Source: an uncultured Bacteroidota bacterium
GTDB taxonomy: Bacteria > Bacteroidota > Bacteroidia > Chitinophagales > Chitinophagaceae
Assembly (NCBI GenBank): GCA_903927975.1
Contig: CAIYPC010000108.1
Coordinates: 1-38,511 of the forward strand
Direction of reading: 5' to 3'
DNA: 38,511 nucleotides
In this document: positions 19,528 through 29,159 of the stretch, piece after piece
How the letters are laid out: every line of letters begins with the position of its first letter
How positions within the stretch are numbered: the stretch's first letter is position 1
Made by a program: the position numbers and the translations under genes
The notes under the pieces: model-generated
The model's database searches: none
What the model was told of the DNA's origin: nothing
What the model saw: only the letters and a program-made list of their open reading frames with translations

Positions 19528-20805
19528 ATGAGCGGAAAACCGAAAAAATCAAATGAGCCTAAGAAGCCAGTAAGCCGTTTTCTTTCAGCGATAGGTCCTG
19601 GTTTTGTTACCGGTGCAGCAGATGATGATCCTTCTGGTGTTGCAACTTATTCAATTGCAGGTGCACAACTCGGAACTTCTTTGTTGTGGATGTCATGGGC
19701 AACCTGGCCATTAATGTCTGCCGTTCAAATGATGTGCGCCCGCATTGGCATGGTAACGGGAAAAGGTCTCGCTTCAGCTTTGAGCTTAAAAATCCCTAAA
19801 TCAATCATCAGACTTTTTTGTCTTTTATTATTTCTTGCGAATACAGTTAATATCGCCGCAGATCTTGCCGGCATGGCAGATGCCACTCAACTTTTAACTG
19901 GTGTCAATTCACATATCAGCATTTTTATTTTTGGATTGGGGATAGGGATTGCTGTTATCAAGTTTAGATATGGCAGGATTGCCAAAGTTCTTAAATGGCT
20001 TGCCTTGTCTTTATTTGCCTATGTGATCACGGCTTTTATTATACATCCAAATTGGTCTTTAATAGCACGTCAGACTTTTTCATTTTCATTTGCAAACGAC
20101 AAAGCAACTTGGGAAACCATCGTTGCAATTTTGGGAACAACCATCAGCCCTTATTTATTTTTTTGGCAGGCAGCACAGGAAGTTGAAGAAGAAAAGAAAA
20201 TGGGACGTGATGAATATGAACGCGAGGGCGCAACAAAAGTTGAAATAGTTGATAAAATAATCGATGTAGGTGCCGGCACACTGCTTTCAAATTTGGTAAT
20301 GTTTTTTATCATACTCACAACAGCATTAACCTTGCACGCTCATGGAATCGTGAATATAAATTCCTCAAAAGAAGTGTCGCAGGCACTAAGGCCTTTGGCA
20401 GGCAACCTTGCAACTTTGTTATATACTGTGGGCATCGTGACCGTTGGATTTTTGGCAATCCCAACGCTGGCCGGCTCGGCAGCTTATGCTTTTGCAGAAA
20501 CATTAAATTGGACAGAAGGCCTTGATGAAAAATGGGGAAAAGCAAAAGCGTTTTATGCAGTCATAATAATTTCGCTTGCATTTGCGGTGGCTGTTAATTA
20601 TATCAATGTCAACCCCATTAAAGCTTTGTATTGGTCAGCAGTACTGAACGGATTGCTCGCACCATTTCTTCTTGTGGGTATTTTTCTTGTGGGTAGAGAT
20701 CAAAAAATTATGTATGGGCAGGCAAGCAGCAAAATAAATCAGGCTGTCGTGGGTATAACGGCTCTTTTAATGTTTGCTGCATCTGTTGCAATGTTTGTCG
20801 TTTAG
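19528..20805 (+). CDS. Nramp-family-related divalent metal transporter (atypical)
   Basis: 425 aa; SAIGPGFVTGAADDDPSGVATYSIAGAQLG corresponds to the Nramp TM1 region (GPGFLTGxxxxDPGN); ILGTTISPYLFFWQAAQEVEEE corresponds to TM6. Confidence 0.82.
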   Translation: MSGKPKKSNEPKKPVSRFLSAIGPGFVTGAADDDPSGVATYSIAGAQLGTSLLWMSWATWPLMSAVQMMCARIGMVTGKGLASALSLKIPKSIIRLFCLLLFLANTVNIAADLAGMADATQLLTGVNSHISIFIFGLGIGIAVIKFRYGRIAKVLKWLALSLFAYVITAFIIHPNWSLIARQTFSFSFANDKATWETIVAILGTTISPYLFFWQAAQEVEEEKKMGRDEYEREGATKVEIVDKIIDVGAGTLLSNLVMFFIILTTALTLHAHGIVNINSSKEVSQALRPLAGNLATLLYTVGIVTVGFLAIPTLAGSAAYAFAETLNWTEGLDEKWGKAKAFYAVIIISLAFAVAVNYINVNPIKALYWSAVLNGLLAPFLLVGIFLVGRDQKIMYGQASSKINQAVVGITALLMFAASVAMFVV

Positions 20806-21323
20806 ATTGGAAATCATTTCGACTTTATATCGTCAATATTTAATTCTAAACAGCTATATCTTATTTTCAGTTTCCTGATATCTCTGTTTACAATTTAGTT
20901 TTTCTTATGTAAATATTGCCGTTCTTTTTTCATCATCACTTTCAGAATCCCCACCAGCATAAAGCTTCTTTACTTAAGAAAGGTTACGCAAATTATCAAC
21001 AAATGTTTCTTGGATTTTATTACAACAGCACGTGTGCCTATTTTCGGTTGTTCATCAACGTTAATTTGAAAAGAATCATTAACGCTATTTGTTTCAAACC
21101 TTCAATTAAAATGTGGCATAGGCATTGTGTGTATGCCCCGAAAGGGGTATTGGATTTTGATCGGTTTTGTTTGACATTTGTTATTTATTTAATGATTGGC
21201 TCTGTCATACTGTTTGTTTGTTATCAAGCACTGGTTTTCTCTTCATCATTCTTTTCTTTTTCCGCTACCCTCTTCAGAAATTTTGTATTACGGCATCAAT
21301 ATTGATCACTTAAAATAAAATTT

Positions 21324-23012
21324 ATGGCAACAACTAAAAGTGGCGGGCAGCAAGAGCCGCCAAAAAATTATGTGCCTCTTGCCGAAAGCGAGCATCTTCA
21401 TCCTAAAGGTCACGCCCAGCTTGAAAAAACCGATGCTGGCGAAAAAATCACAGCAACACTGATACTACGCCGCCAACAAGGGGGCGAGACCAAGGGACTT
21501 GATTATTTTCAGAGCACTGCTTTTGCGGATAGGAAACATGTATCGCACCAAGATTTTGCGGGCATACATGGATCCTCCCAGGAAGATCTGACCAAAGTGG
21601 AACAGTTTGCAAAATCAAAAGGCCTTGAGGTGGTGGATTCAAATGCGGCAAGGCGAAGCGTTGTGGTGCAGGGAACTGCCGAAGAATTGAACAATGCTTT
21701 TGCGATAGAGCTTCATCACTATAAATCAGCTTTGGGCGACTACCATGGCCATGAAGGGCCGCCCCATCTGCCGTCTGACATCTCAAACATTGTGGAGTTG
21801 GTTGTTGGTCTTGATAACAGAAAAGTGCCTGCAAAACATTTCAGCATGGATCCTCCGCACACAGCATCACTCACACCTCAGCAGGTTGCCAAACTTTATA
21901 ATTTCCCTTCGGGGAATGGCGCTGGCCAAACTATCGGCATCTATGAAATGGTCACTGGCGATGGTCCTCCGGGCTATGCACAGGCAGATATCAATGCAAC
22001 TATGAAAGCATTCGACGGAAGCCTCACCGCTCCTACGCCAATAGCAGTATCAGTGGGACAATCCAATAGTGGGACGTCTGACGGGGAAACATTGCTTGAT
22101 ATCACAGTCAGCAGTGCGATTGCACAAGGAGCTAAAATTGCCGTGTATTTCACAGCAGGATCGAATCAGGATATTATCCATTGCCTGCAAAGGATGATCC
22201 ATCCGAGTGCAGGGGATCCCGTTCCGACCGTGATATCCATAAGTTATGGTTGGTCACCCGATGAAACAACTCAATACATAAGCAAAGGAGAATATACACA
22301 GATAAGCCAGCTTTTTCAGGATGCAGCACATTTGGGAATAACGACACTGATCTCCAGCGGCGACTCGGGCGTTGTATTTGGCGGGAGCACAGCCGAAGCA
22401 AGTTATCCGGCTACCGATCCTTGGGTACTTGCTTGCGGGGGCACAACAATCGGGAACGTTAACGGCGCGAGCTTTACTGAATATGTTTGGAACGATTCAT
22501 GGGGCAGTGGCAAGCAAAAATTGGCTGGCGCAACAGGCGGAGGGGTCAGTGGAAGGTTCCCTGTGCCTACTTATCAAAATGGTTTTCCCATTCCGAAAAG
22601 TCTTGTCGGCAAAAAAGCAGGAAGGGGAATCCCTGACGTTGCAGGCAATGCCAGCCCTGTCAGCGGGTACTCACAATCTGCAGGTGGACAATTAGAAGGC
22701 GGCGGCGGCACGAGCGCTGTTGCGCCTTTATATGCAGGCTTGATTGCATTGATTAACGCTAACTTGGGCACACCAGTAGGGTTCATCAACCCTCAATTGT
22801 ATGCATTGGCCAGCACAGCCTTTCATGAAATCTCAGGCCCCCCAGGCCCAAAGAACAATTCTTTCAATGGTGTGACGGGATACCCTGCATCAAAAGTCTG
22901 GAACGCATGCACGGGACTAGGTAGCATCAACGGAACAGCATTACAAAACGGGTTGAAGAAAACATCGGCTAAGAGCCCAGCCACTGTGAAGGAAGAGATG
23001 GCTCATACCTGA
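21324..23012 (+). CDS. S53 family serine-carboxyl peptidase (kumamolisin/sedolisin-like)
   Basis: 562 aa; pro-kumamolisin-type N-terminal region, SDGETLLDITVSSAIAQGA (Glu/Asp), TTLISSGDSG (oxyanion Asp), GGGGTSAVAPLYAGLIALIN (Ser). Confidence 0.92.
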   Translation: MATTKSGGQQEPPKNYVPLAESEHLHPKGHAQLEKTDAGEKITATLILRRQQGGETKGLDYFQSTAFADRKHVSHQDFAGIHGSSQEDLTKVEQFAKSKGLEVVDSNAARRSVVVQGTAEELNNAFAIELHHYKSALGDYHGHEGPPHLPSDISNIVELVVGLDNRKVPAKHFSMDPPHTASLTPQQVAKLYNFPSGNGAGQTIGIYEMVTGDGPPGYAQADINATMKAFDGSLTAPTPIAVSVGQSNSGTSDGETLLDITVSSAIAQGAKIAVYFTAGSNQDIIHCLQRMIHPSAGDPVPTVISISYGWSPDETTQYISKGEYTQISQLFQDAAHLGITTLISSGDSGVVFGGSTAEASYPATDPWVLACGGTTIGNVNGASFTEYVWNDSWGSGKQKLAGATGGGVSGRFPVPTYQNGFPIPKSLVGKKAGRGIPDVAGNASPVSGYSQSAGGQLEGGGGTSAVAPLYAGLIALINANLGTPVGFINPQLYALASTAFHEISGPPGPKNNSFNGVTGYPASKVWNACTGLGSINGTALQNGLKKTSAKSPATVKEEMAHT

Positions 23013-23042
23013 TCTACGGCAACAAAAAAATAAAAACCTAAC

Positions 23043-23085
23043 AGACCTCTCGGCTTAATATCTCTGGTCGGGAGGTCTTTTTTTT
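23043..23085 (+). terminator. intrinsic terminator downstream of the S53 peptidase
   Basis: AGACCTCTCG ... CGGGAGGTCT stem (one G-T wobble) followed by an 8-T run. Confidence 0.8.
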
Positions 23086-23236
23086 CGGTTATGCATCTGC
23101 GTTACTCTTCCATCATTAAAAATTTTATTATTAAAACAGCTTAAATCAATTTAGCGTTCAAATAATCCTGCTCGATCATCTCATCAAAAATTTTCAATTC
23201 AATAAATAAAATACTTTTGATAAAATCAATCATTTT

Positions 23237-23887
23237 ATGAAGAGATTTTCTATCATAGTATTTGTCTTATTGATGGTTTCTTGTATGCCAGGCTTTATAC
23301 CAAAAAATTATCAGGGCAGTCCATGGAAAATGCAGACAATCCCTGGAAAAATAGAATGCGAGCTATATGATAAGGGTGGTGAGTCTGTTGCATATCATGA
23401 TAGCGACAGCGTTAATAATGGAAGTGGCAAATTGAACCCAGCCAACGGAAATCCTCTGAACGAATTCAGGATGAAAGAGGGAGTCGATATCTCCTATACA
23501 AAGCCAGGTGGCATTGATGACAACCCGTTCAACAAATATGAGCCCACGCTTCACCAATTATATCTTGGGTGGACAGCACCAGGTGAATGGGTGAATTATA
23601 CAATCAAAGCAAACAGCACTGGGGCATACCGTGTTGGCATAATGTACACCGCGAATGGCGATGGGGCAATTGCGATTGATGTGGATGGGAAACCCGCAAC
23701 CGATCCCTTAAAAATAATTTCAACACATAATAATTCGGACACTGTTGCATGGAGGCAATGGCATCATTGGAACAAACTGGATTCGCTTACCACAATAAGC
23801 ATCGCAAAAGGAACCCATCTCCTCACCCTTCACATTGTTGAACATGGCAATATGAATTTTGATTATCTGGAATTCACAAAGGAATAA
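23237..23887 (+). CDS. lipoprotein with carbohydrate-binding module-like domain (CBM6/35-type)
   Basis: 216 aa; lipobox-like LLMVSC; IPGKIECELYDKGGESVAYHDSDSVNNG ... GWTAPGEWVNYTIKANSTGAYRVGIMYTA ... THLLTLHIVEHGNMNFDYLEF is the CBM6/CBM35-like beta-sandwich pattern. Confidence 0.75.
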   Translation: MKRFSIIVFVLLMVSCMPGFIPKNYQGSPWKMQTIPGKIECELYDKGGESVAYHDSDSVNNGSGKLNPANGNPLNEFRMKEGVDISYTKPGGIDDNPFNKYEPTLHQLYLGWTAPGEWVNYTIKANSTGAYRVGIMYTANGDGAIAIDVDGKPATDPLKIISTHNNSDTVAWRQWHHWNKLDSLTTISIAKGTHLLTLHIVEHGNMNFDYLEFTKE

Positions 23888-24219
23888 TATGTTGGGTGAC
23901 CAATGAGTTTTCCAAATCGGTTATACCTAAGCGTTATAACGAAACTATTTCTCAGAATATATCAAACAAAAAACCAACCAATTGATCAATAACTCCCGTA
24001 TTAAAAATTATCAATAATATTTTTAAAGATTCTTTATATTTATACTCTCCTCGTGAGTTTGTTGTAAAACGATTTCGTTTGCAGCAAAATTAAACCCCAA
24101 TCCTACATACACCTTATACCTACGCATCTTTTAAAATCAACGACCAAAAGATTATCTATTTGAAATATTTTAAGCAACAAAAAACTTAAAATATTTTCTT
24201 ATTTACAAAAACTAACTAA

Positions 24220-27200
24220 GTGCCAAAACGATCTTTCCGCTTCGCATCATGCAGCTTTGGTTTTTTTATTACAGCATTGTCTGTCTGCTTGTTTTTTTTA
24301 TTGCCTTCGGTTTCAAATGCTCAGCATGAGTCTGAAAAAGGCCTTCCCTTTGTTACAAACTTTAGCGGAAAAGATTATCACGGGGGCGTCCAAAACTGGA
24401 GCATTGTAGAGGACAAAAAGGGCTTCATGTATTTTGGCAACGCAAGTTATATCATGCATTATGACGGCGTACGATGGAAAAAAATACTCACGCGCCCGTC
24501 AGGAGCTTATGGCTCTATCAGGAGCATGGCAATAAATAAACACGAGATTATCTATTATTCAGGAATAAGTGATTTTGGATATCTGTCCATGGATGACAGT
24601 CTTGGAGAAATGAAAGCGCATTCTCTTCTCAGCTACATTCCTAAAGCGCTGCGTGATTTTAATGATGTAAAGACTGTGTTTGTGGGCAGTGATGGTTTTG
24701 TTTATTTTCAATCACGCGAACGTATATTTCGTTTTAAAGAAGATGCTTTAGGAAAAGTTATTGAAGGCAGCCTGAAAACATGGGAGCCTAAAAGCAAGTT
24801 CATGTATGCGTTTTATGTAGACGGAGATTATTTTGTACACCAGCAGAATCTTGGTCTTTATAAACTAAATAATGACTCACTTGAATTGATACCCGGCAGT
24901 GAATTTTTAGGCAAAGAGAGAATGCAGGTGATGGTTCCTTATGCACGTGACAAAGACAATAACAAACAATATCTCGCAGGCCTGTTTTATAGTGGCTTAT
25001 ATCTTTACAATGGCAAAACGTTCACTCCTTTTCATACAGAAGCAGATTCTATATTAAAGGCAACTTTATATGCAGGTGTTATTTTAAAAGACGGATCTTA
25101 TGCTTTTGCCACCGCAGGTAAAGGACTTGCTATTATAGACAAAAATGGCAAAACGATCCAGTTGGTGAATCGCCGCTCCGGCTTGCAAGATGAATCAATT
25201 TATGGGCTTTATCCAGACAAAAATGGCAACCTATGGCTTGCTCTCGATAATGGCATTTCAAGAGTTCAAACTTCTTCGCCTTTCACACAATTCAATGCAC
25301 AATCGGGAATCAAAACTCAAGTGCTTGCCATTAATCGTTTTCAGGGAGATCTGTATCTTGGCACAACAAATGGTCCTCTTAGGTTCAATAGCAGCACCGC
25401 TATGTTTGATCGCCTTCCCGAGGTAGGCTCCAATCAATCCTTTGCTTTAGTAACAGACAATGACCAAATGCTCATTGCAACCGATGGTCTTTATGCTGAG
25501 AAAAATAAAAAAACGACTTTGATAGCTGCGTCAATTGGTGGCAATCTCCAATTGTCAAGTTTGTTTATCCCAACCAAATATCCAAATCTTCTTTTTGCCG
25601 GCGAAGCTATTAATGGCTTGGCTGTTTTTGAAAGAAAGACAGTGTCGGATCAATGGAAGCATGTTGGCTATATGTCTGGAGGCACACAACAAACCTGGTT
25701 TTTTTCAGAAGAAAAAGATGGTGAGATTTGGGCAGGCACCCAAAATGAAGTTGTGTATAAAATAATTCCTGTTCTAAATGCAGATGGCTCAATTGATCTG
25801 AAGAAATCGCACGCTGAAGCATTCGGAAAGGCAAATGGTCTGGGCTCTGGAAGTGGATATGTTGTACCATACATGGAGAAACATTTTTTCCGTGCGATTC
25901 TTTAATCTATCGGTTTAATAAAACTACAAACCGTTTTTTTCCAGACACAACTTTTGGAAATCTGAAACTTGCCTCTCACGACGAATCATCAACAGTAATT
26001 GAAGATAAAAATGGAAAAGTCTGGATACAGTACGCAAAAAAGACATTGGTTGCAATCCCACAGCAAAATGGGAGTTATATATTAGACACTACTTCGCTGT
26101 TGCCCATTAGTGATAAACTGATATCACAATTTTATACAGACGATAATGGCATTGTTTGGATGCCCACTACTGAAGGATTGATCCGTTATGATCAGAACAT
26201 GCAAAAAAGCTATGGGCAAACTTTTCAGATCTACATAAGACATGTTATCGCTGGCAATAAAAACATTAATCCTGATTTGCAAGACAGCAGTGGCAAAAAA
26301 ACCAGCATAGATTATAGTGATAATAATCTTCGCCTTGAATATGCTTCTCCATTTTATGAACAGGAAGATAAAACACAATATCAAACCTGGATGGAAGGCT
26401 TTGATAAAGGCTGGAGCGATTGGGGAAATAATTCTTACAAAGAATACACGAATCTTTCAGAAGGAAATTATCGCTTTCATGTTCGTGCAAAAAATGTTTA
26501 TCAGATCACGAGCGAAGAAGCTGTGTATGCTTTTACTATAGACCCGCCAATGACAAGAACATGGTGGGCATATTTATTATACGCATTGGCAGCATTAGCG
26601 ATTGTATATTTTATTATCCGTTATCGCACAAAAAAATTGCATGAACAGCGATTGGAACTGGAAAAGAAAATTCAGGAACGCACGCACGAAGTGCAGGTGC
26701 AGGCAGAAGAATTGACAACTGTAAATCAAATTAGTCAGGCATTGGCATCACAATTAAATCTTGATGATCTTATCAAGCTTGTTGGAGATCAAATGCGCCA
26801 GGTCTTCAAAGCAAATATTGTTTATCTCGCTATGCTCGATAAGAAAAATAATACGCTCAACTTTCCTTATCAATATGGTGAAGTATTGCCACCGATGAAA
26901 TATGGTGAAGGCATTGCATCAAAAATTATTGGTACAGGAAAGCCTTTGTTGCTCAATAAGAATTTGAATGAACAAATTTCTCAATTGGGCATTCAACGTT
27001 TGGGTTTGCCATCGTCTTCTTATCTCGGTGTGCCCATTCCAATTGATGATGAAATTATTGGCGTGCTTAGCGTGCAGAGCACTACCAAAGAAAATTATTT
27101 TGATGAGAAAGATCAGCGATTGCTTTCAACCATTGCAGCAAACGTTGGCGTTGCATTAAAGAAAGCAAGATTGTTTGAAGAAGTGAAGCATGCAAAACTG

Positions 27201-28661
27201 GAAGCAGAAGAAGCCAAGAAAAACGCAGAGCGTGCCAATCAAGCAAAGAGCGCTTTCCTTTCAACAGTAAGCCATGAGCTGAGAACGCCGCTTACTTCTG
27301 TATTGGGCTTTGCCAAAATCATTAAAAAAAGATTAGAAGAAAAGATATTTCCGCTCACAGATAAATCAGATCCTAAAACAGAAAAAACAATTCATCAGGT
27401 ATCAGAAAATTTGAACGTGGTAGTTGCTGAAGGTGAGCGCCTCACGCATCTTATCAATGATGTGCTCGATCTTGCAAAAATAGAAGCTGGAAAAATGGAA
27501 TGGAATATGGAGCCTGTTCCTATGCCTGAAATTGCAGAAAGAGCTATTGCCGCAACTTCTGCATTGTTTGATCAAAAGAGCCTTACACTCGAAAGAAGAA
27601 TTGAACCTGACTTGCCAGAAATTACAGGCGATCGCGATAAACTAATACAGGTTGTTGTTAATCTTTTATCAAACGCTGTGAAATTTACCGATCATGGTGC
27701 TGTCACTTGCCATATTTATAAAAAAGAACATGAAGTTATTGTAGGGATAACTGACACCGGTATTGGCATTGCACCTGAAGATCATGATGCAGTGTTTGAA
27801 CAATTTAAACAAGTGGGCGATACGCTCACTGATAAACCGAAAGGAACTGGTTTAGGCTTGCCAATCTGCAAAGAAATTGTTGAGCATCATGGTGGGCGAA
27901 TTTGGCTTGAAAGTGAATTGGGAAAAGGAAGCACTTTCTTTTTTGCATTGCCATTCAATAAAACAGACGCAACAACGGTGAAGCCTATCCAATTTGATGA
28001 CCTGCTTCGCCAATTGAAAAAACGCGTTGAGCAATCACATCCTTCTATCAAAGGAAGCAATGCAACGATTCTTGTTGTTGACGATGAGCAAGGCATCCGT
28101 TCATTACTAAGACAGGAATTAACAGAAGCAGGATATAATATTGAAGAAGCTGCTAATGGAAAAGAAGCATTGGAGAAGATAAGAAAGGTTCGCCCAGATT
28201 TGATTTTGCTAGATGTGATGATGCCTGAGATGAATGGATTTGATGTAGCAGCGATTCTGAAAAATGATCCGCTGACAATGGAAATCCCAATCATCATTCT
28301 TTCTATTGTTCAAGACAAAGCAAGGGGATATCGCATTGGTGTTGATCGATATCTTACCAAACCTATTGACACTTCTCTTTTATTTAGCGAGATAGGCAAC
28401 TTGCTCGAACAAGGCAAATCGAAAAAGAAAGTGATGGTGGTGGATGAAGATAGCGCAACCATGCGAACACTGGCAGACGTGCTGCAAGCAAAAGGTTATC
28501 AGGTAGTGGAATCAGATGGAAAAGAACTTGTTGAAAAAGCAATTGCTACACAACCTGATATCATCATCCTTAATTCTATATTAAGCAGCAATCAGGAAAT
28601 TGTGAAGACGTTGAGATTTGAAAAGGGATTGGAGAATGTATTGTTTTTGATTTATCAGTAA
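24220..28661 (+). pseudogene. Reg_prop/Y_Y_Y hybrid two-component sensor kinase (GAF-HisKA-HATPase-REC-pseudoREC), split by a frameshift near 25873-25885
   Basis: ORF 24220..25905 (GTG start) carries signal peptide and propeller repeats; ORF 26046..28661 carries Y_Y_Y, TM, GAF, HisKA (STVSHELRTPLTSVLGFAKI), HATPase (NLLSNAVKFTDHG, GTGLGLPICKEIVEHHGG), REC (DLILLDVMMPEMNGFDV). The second frame is open from ~25863 (GETFFPCDSLIYRFNKTTNRFFPDTTFGNLKLASHDESSTVIEDKNGKVWIQYAKKTLVAIPQQ), so one missing base restores a single protein. Confidence 0.85.
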
Positions 28662-28675
28662 ACACAAATAAAAGA

Positions 28676-29053
28676 ATGGCACAAAAAATTTTGATAGTAG
28701 ATGATGAAGCTCATATCAGAATGTTGATTGAACAAACGCTTGAAGAATTAGAAGACGAAGATGTTGAATTTCTTACTGCTGACAATGGCGAAACGGCGCT
28801 CGAACTAATAAGGAATGAATTGCCCAATCTTGTTTTTTTGGATGTGATGATGCCAAAGATGAATGGTATGGAAGTTTGCAGGCGCGTGAAAAAAGAACTG
28901 GGATTAGACCATGTTTTCATCATCATACTCACAGCAAAAGGGCAAGAACTCGATAGACAAAAAGGGCAGGAAGTTGGCGCAAACCTTTATATGACCAAAC
29001 CTTTTGATCCCGAAGTAATATTAAATAAAGCAAGAGAAGTTTTGGGATTGTGA
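28676..29053 (+). CDS. stand-alone receiver-domain response regulator
   Basis: 125 aa; KILIVDDEAHIRMLIEQTL, LPNLVFLDVMMPKMNGMEVC, FIIILTAKGQ, YMTKPFDPEVIL. Confidence 0.93.
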   Translation: MAQKILIVDDEAHIRMLIEQTLEELEDEDVEFLTADNGETALELIRNELPNLVFLDVMMPKMNGMEVCRRVKKELGLDHVFIIILTAKGQELDRQKGQEVGANLYMTKPFDPEVILNKAREVLGL

Positions 29054-29057
29054 TCGA

Positions 29058-29111
29058 AAAGTCCGGAAGAAAAACATTTTGCATTTGCTGACTTTCGGTC
29101 TTCCAGACTTT
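29058..29111. repeat. imperfect inverted repeat / hairpin
   Basis: AAAGTCCGGAAGA (29058-29070) and TCTTCCAGACTTT (29099-29111) pair over 13 bp with one mismatch/wobble, in the RR-cyclase gap. Confidence 0.6.
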
Positions 29112-29159
29112 CTGACTTCCCAACAATTTTAAAGATAATACGACAGTTGAGAAAATTCT

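Noticed and set aside
20916-21305. 129 aa plus-strand ORF upstream of the S53 peptidase
   Set aside because: AT-rich, Phe/Cys-rich composition with no family resemblance; likely intergenic noise, though a small unknown protein cannot be excluded.
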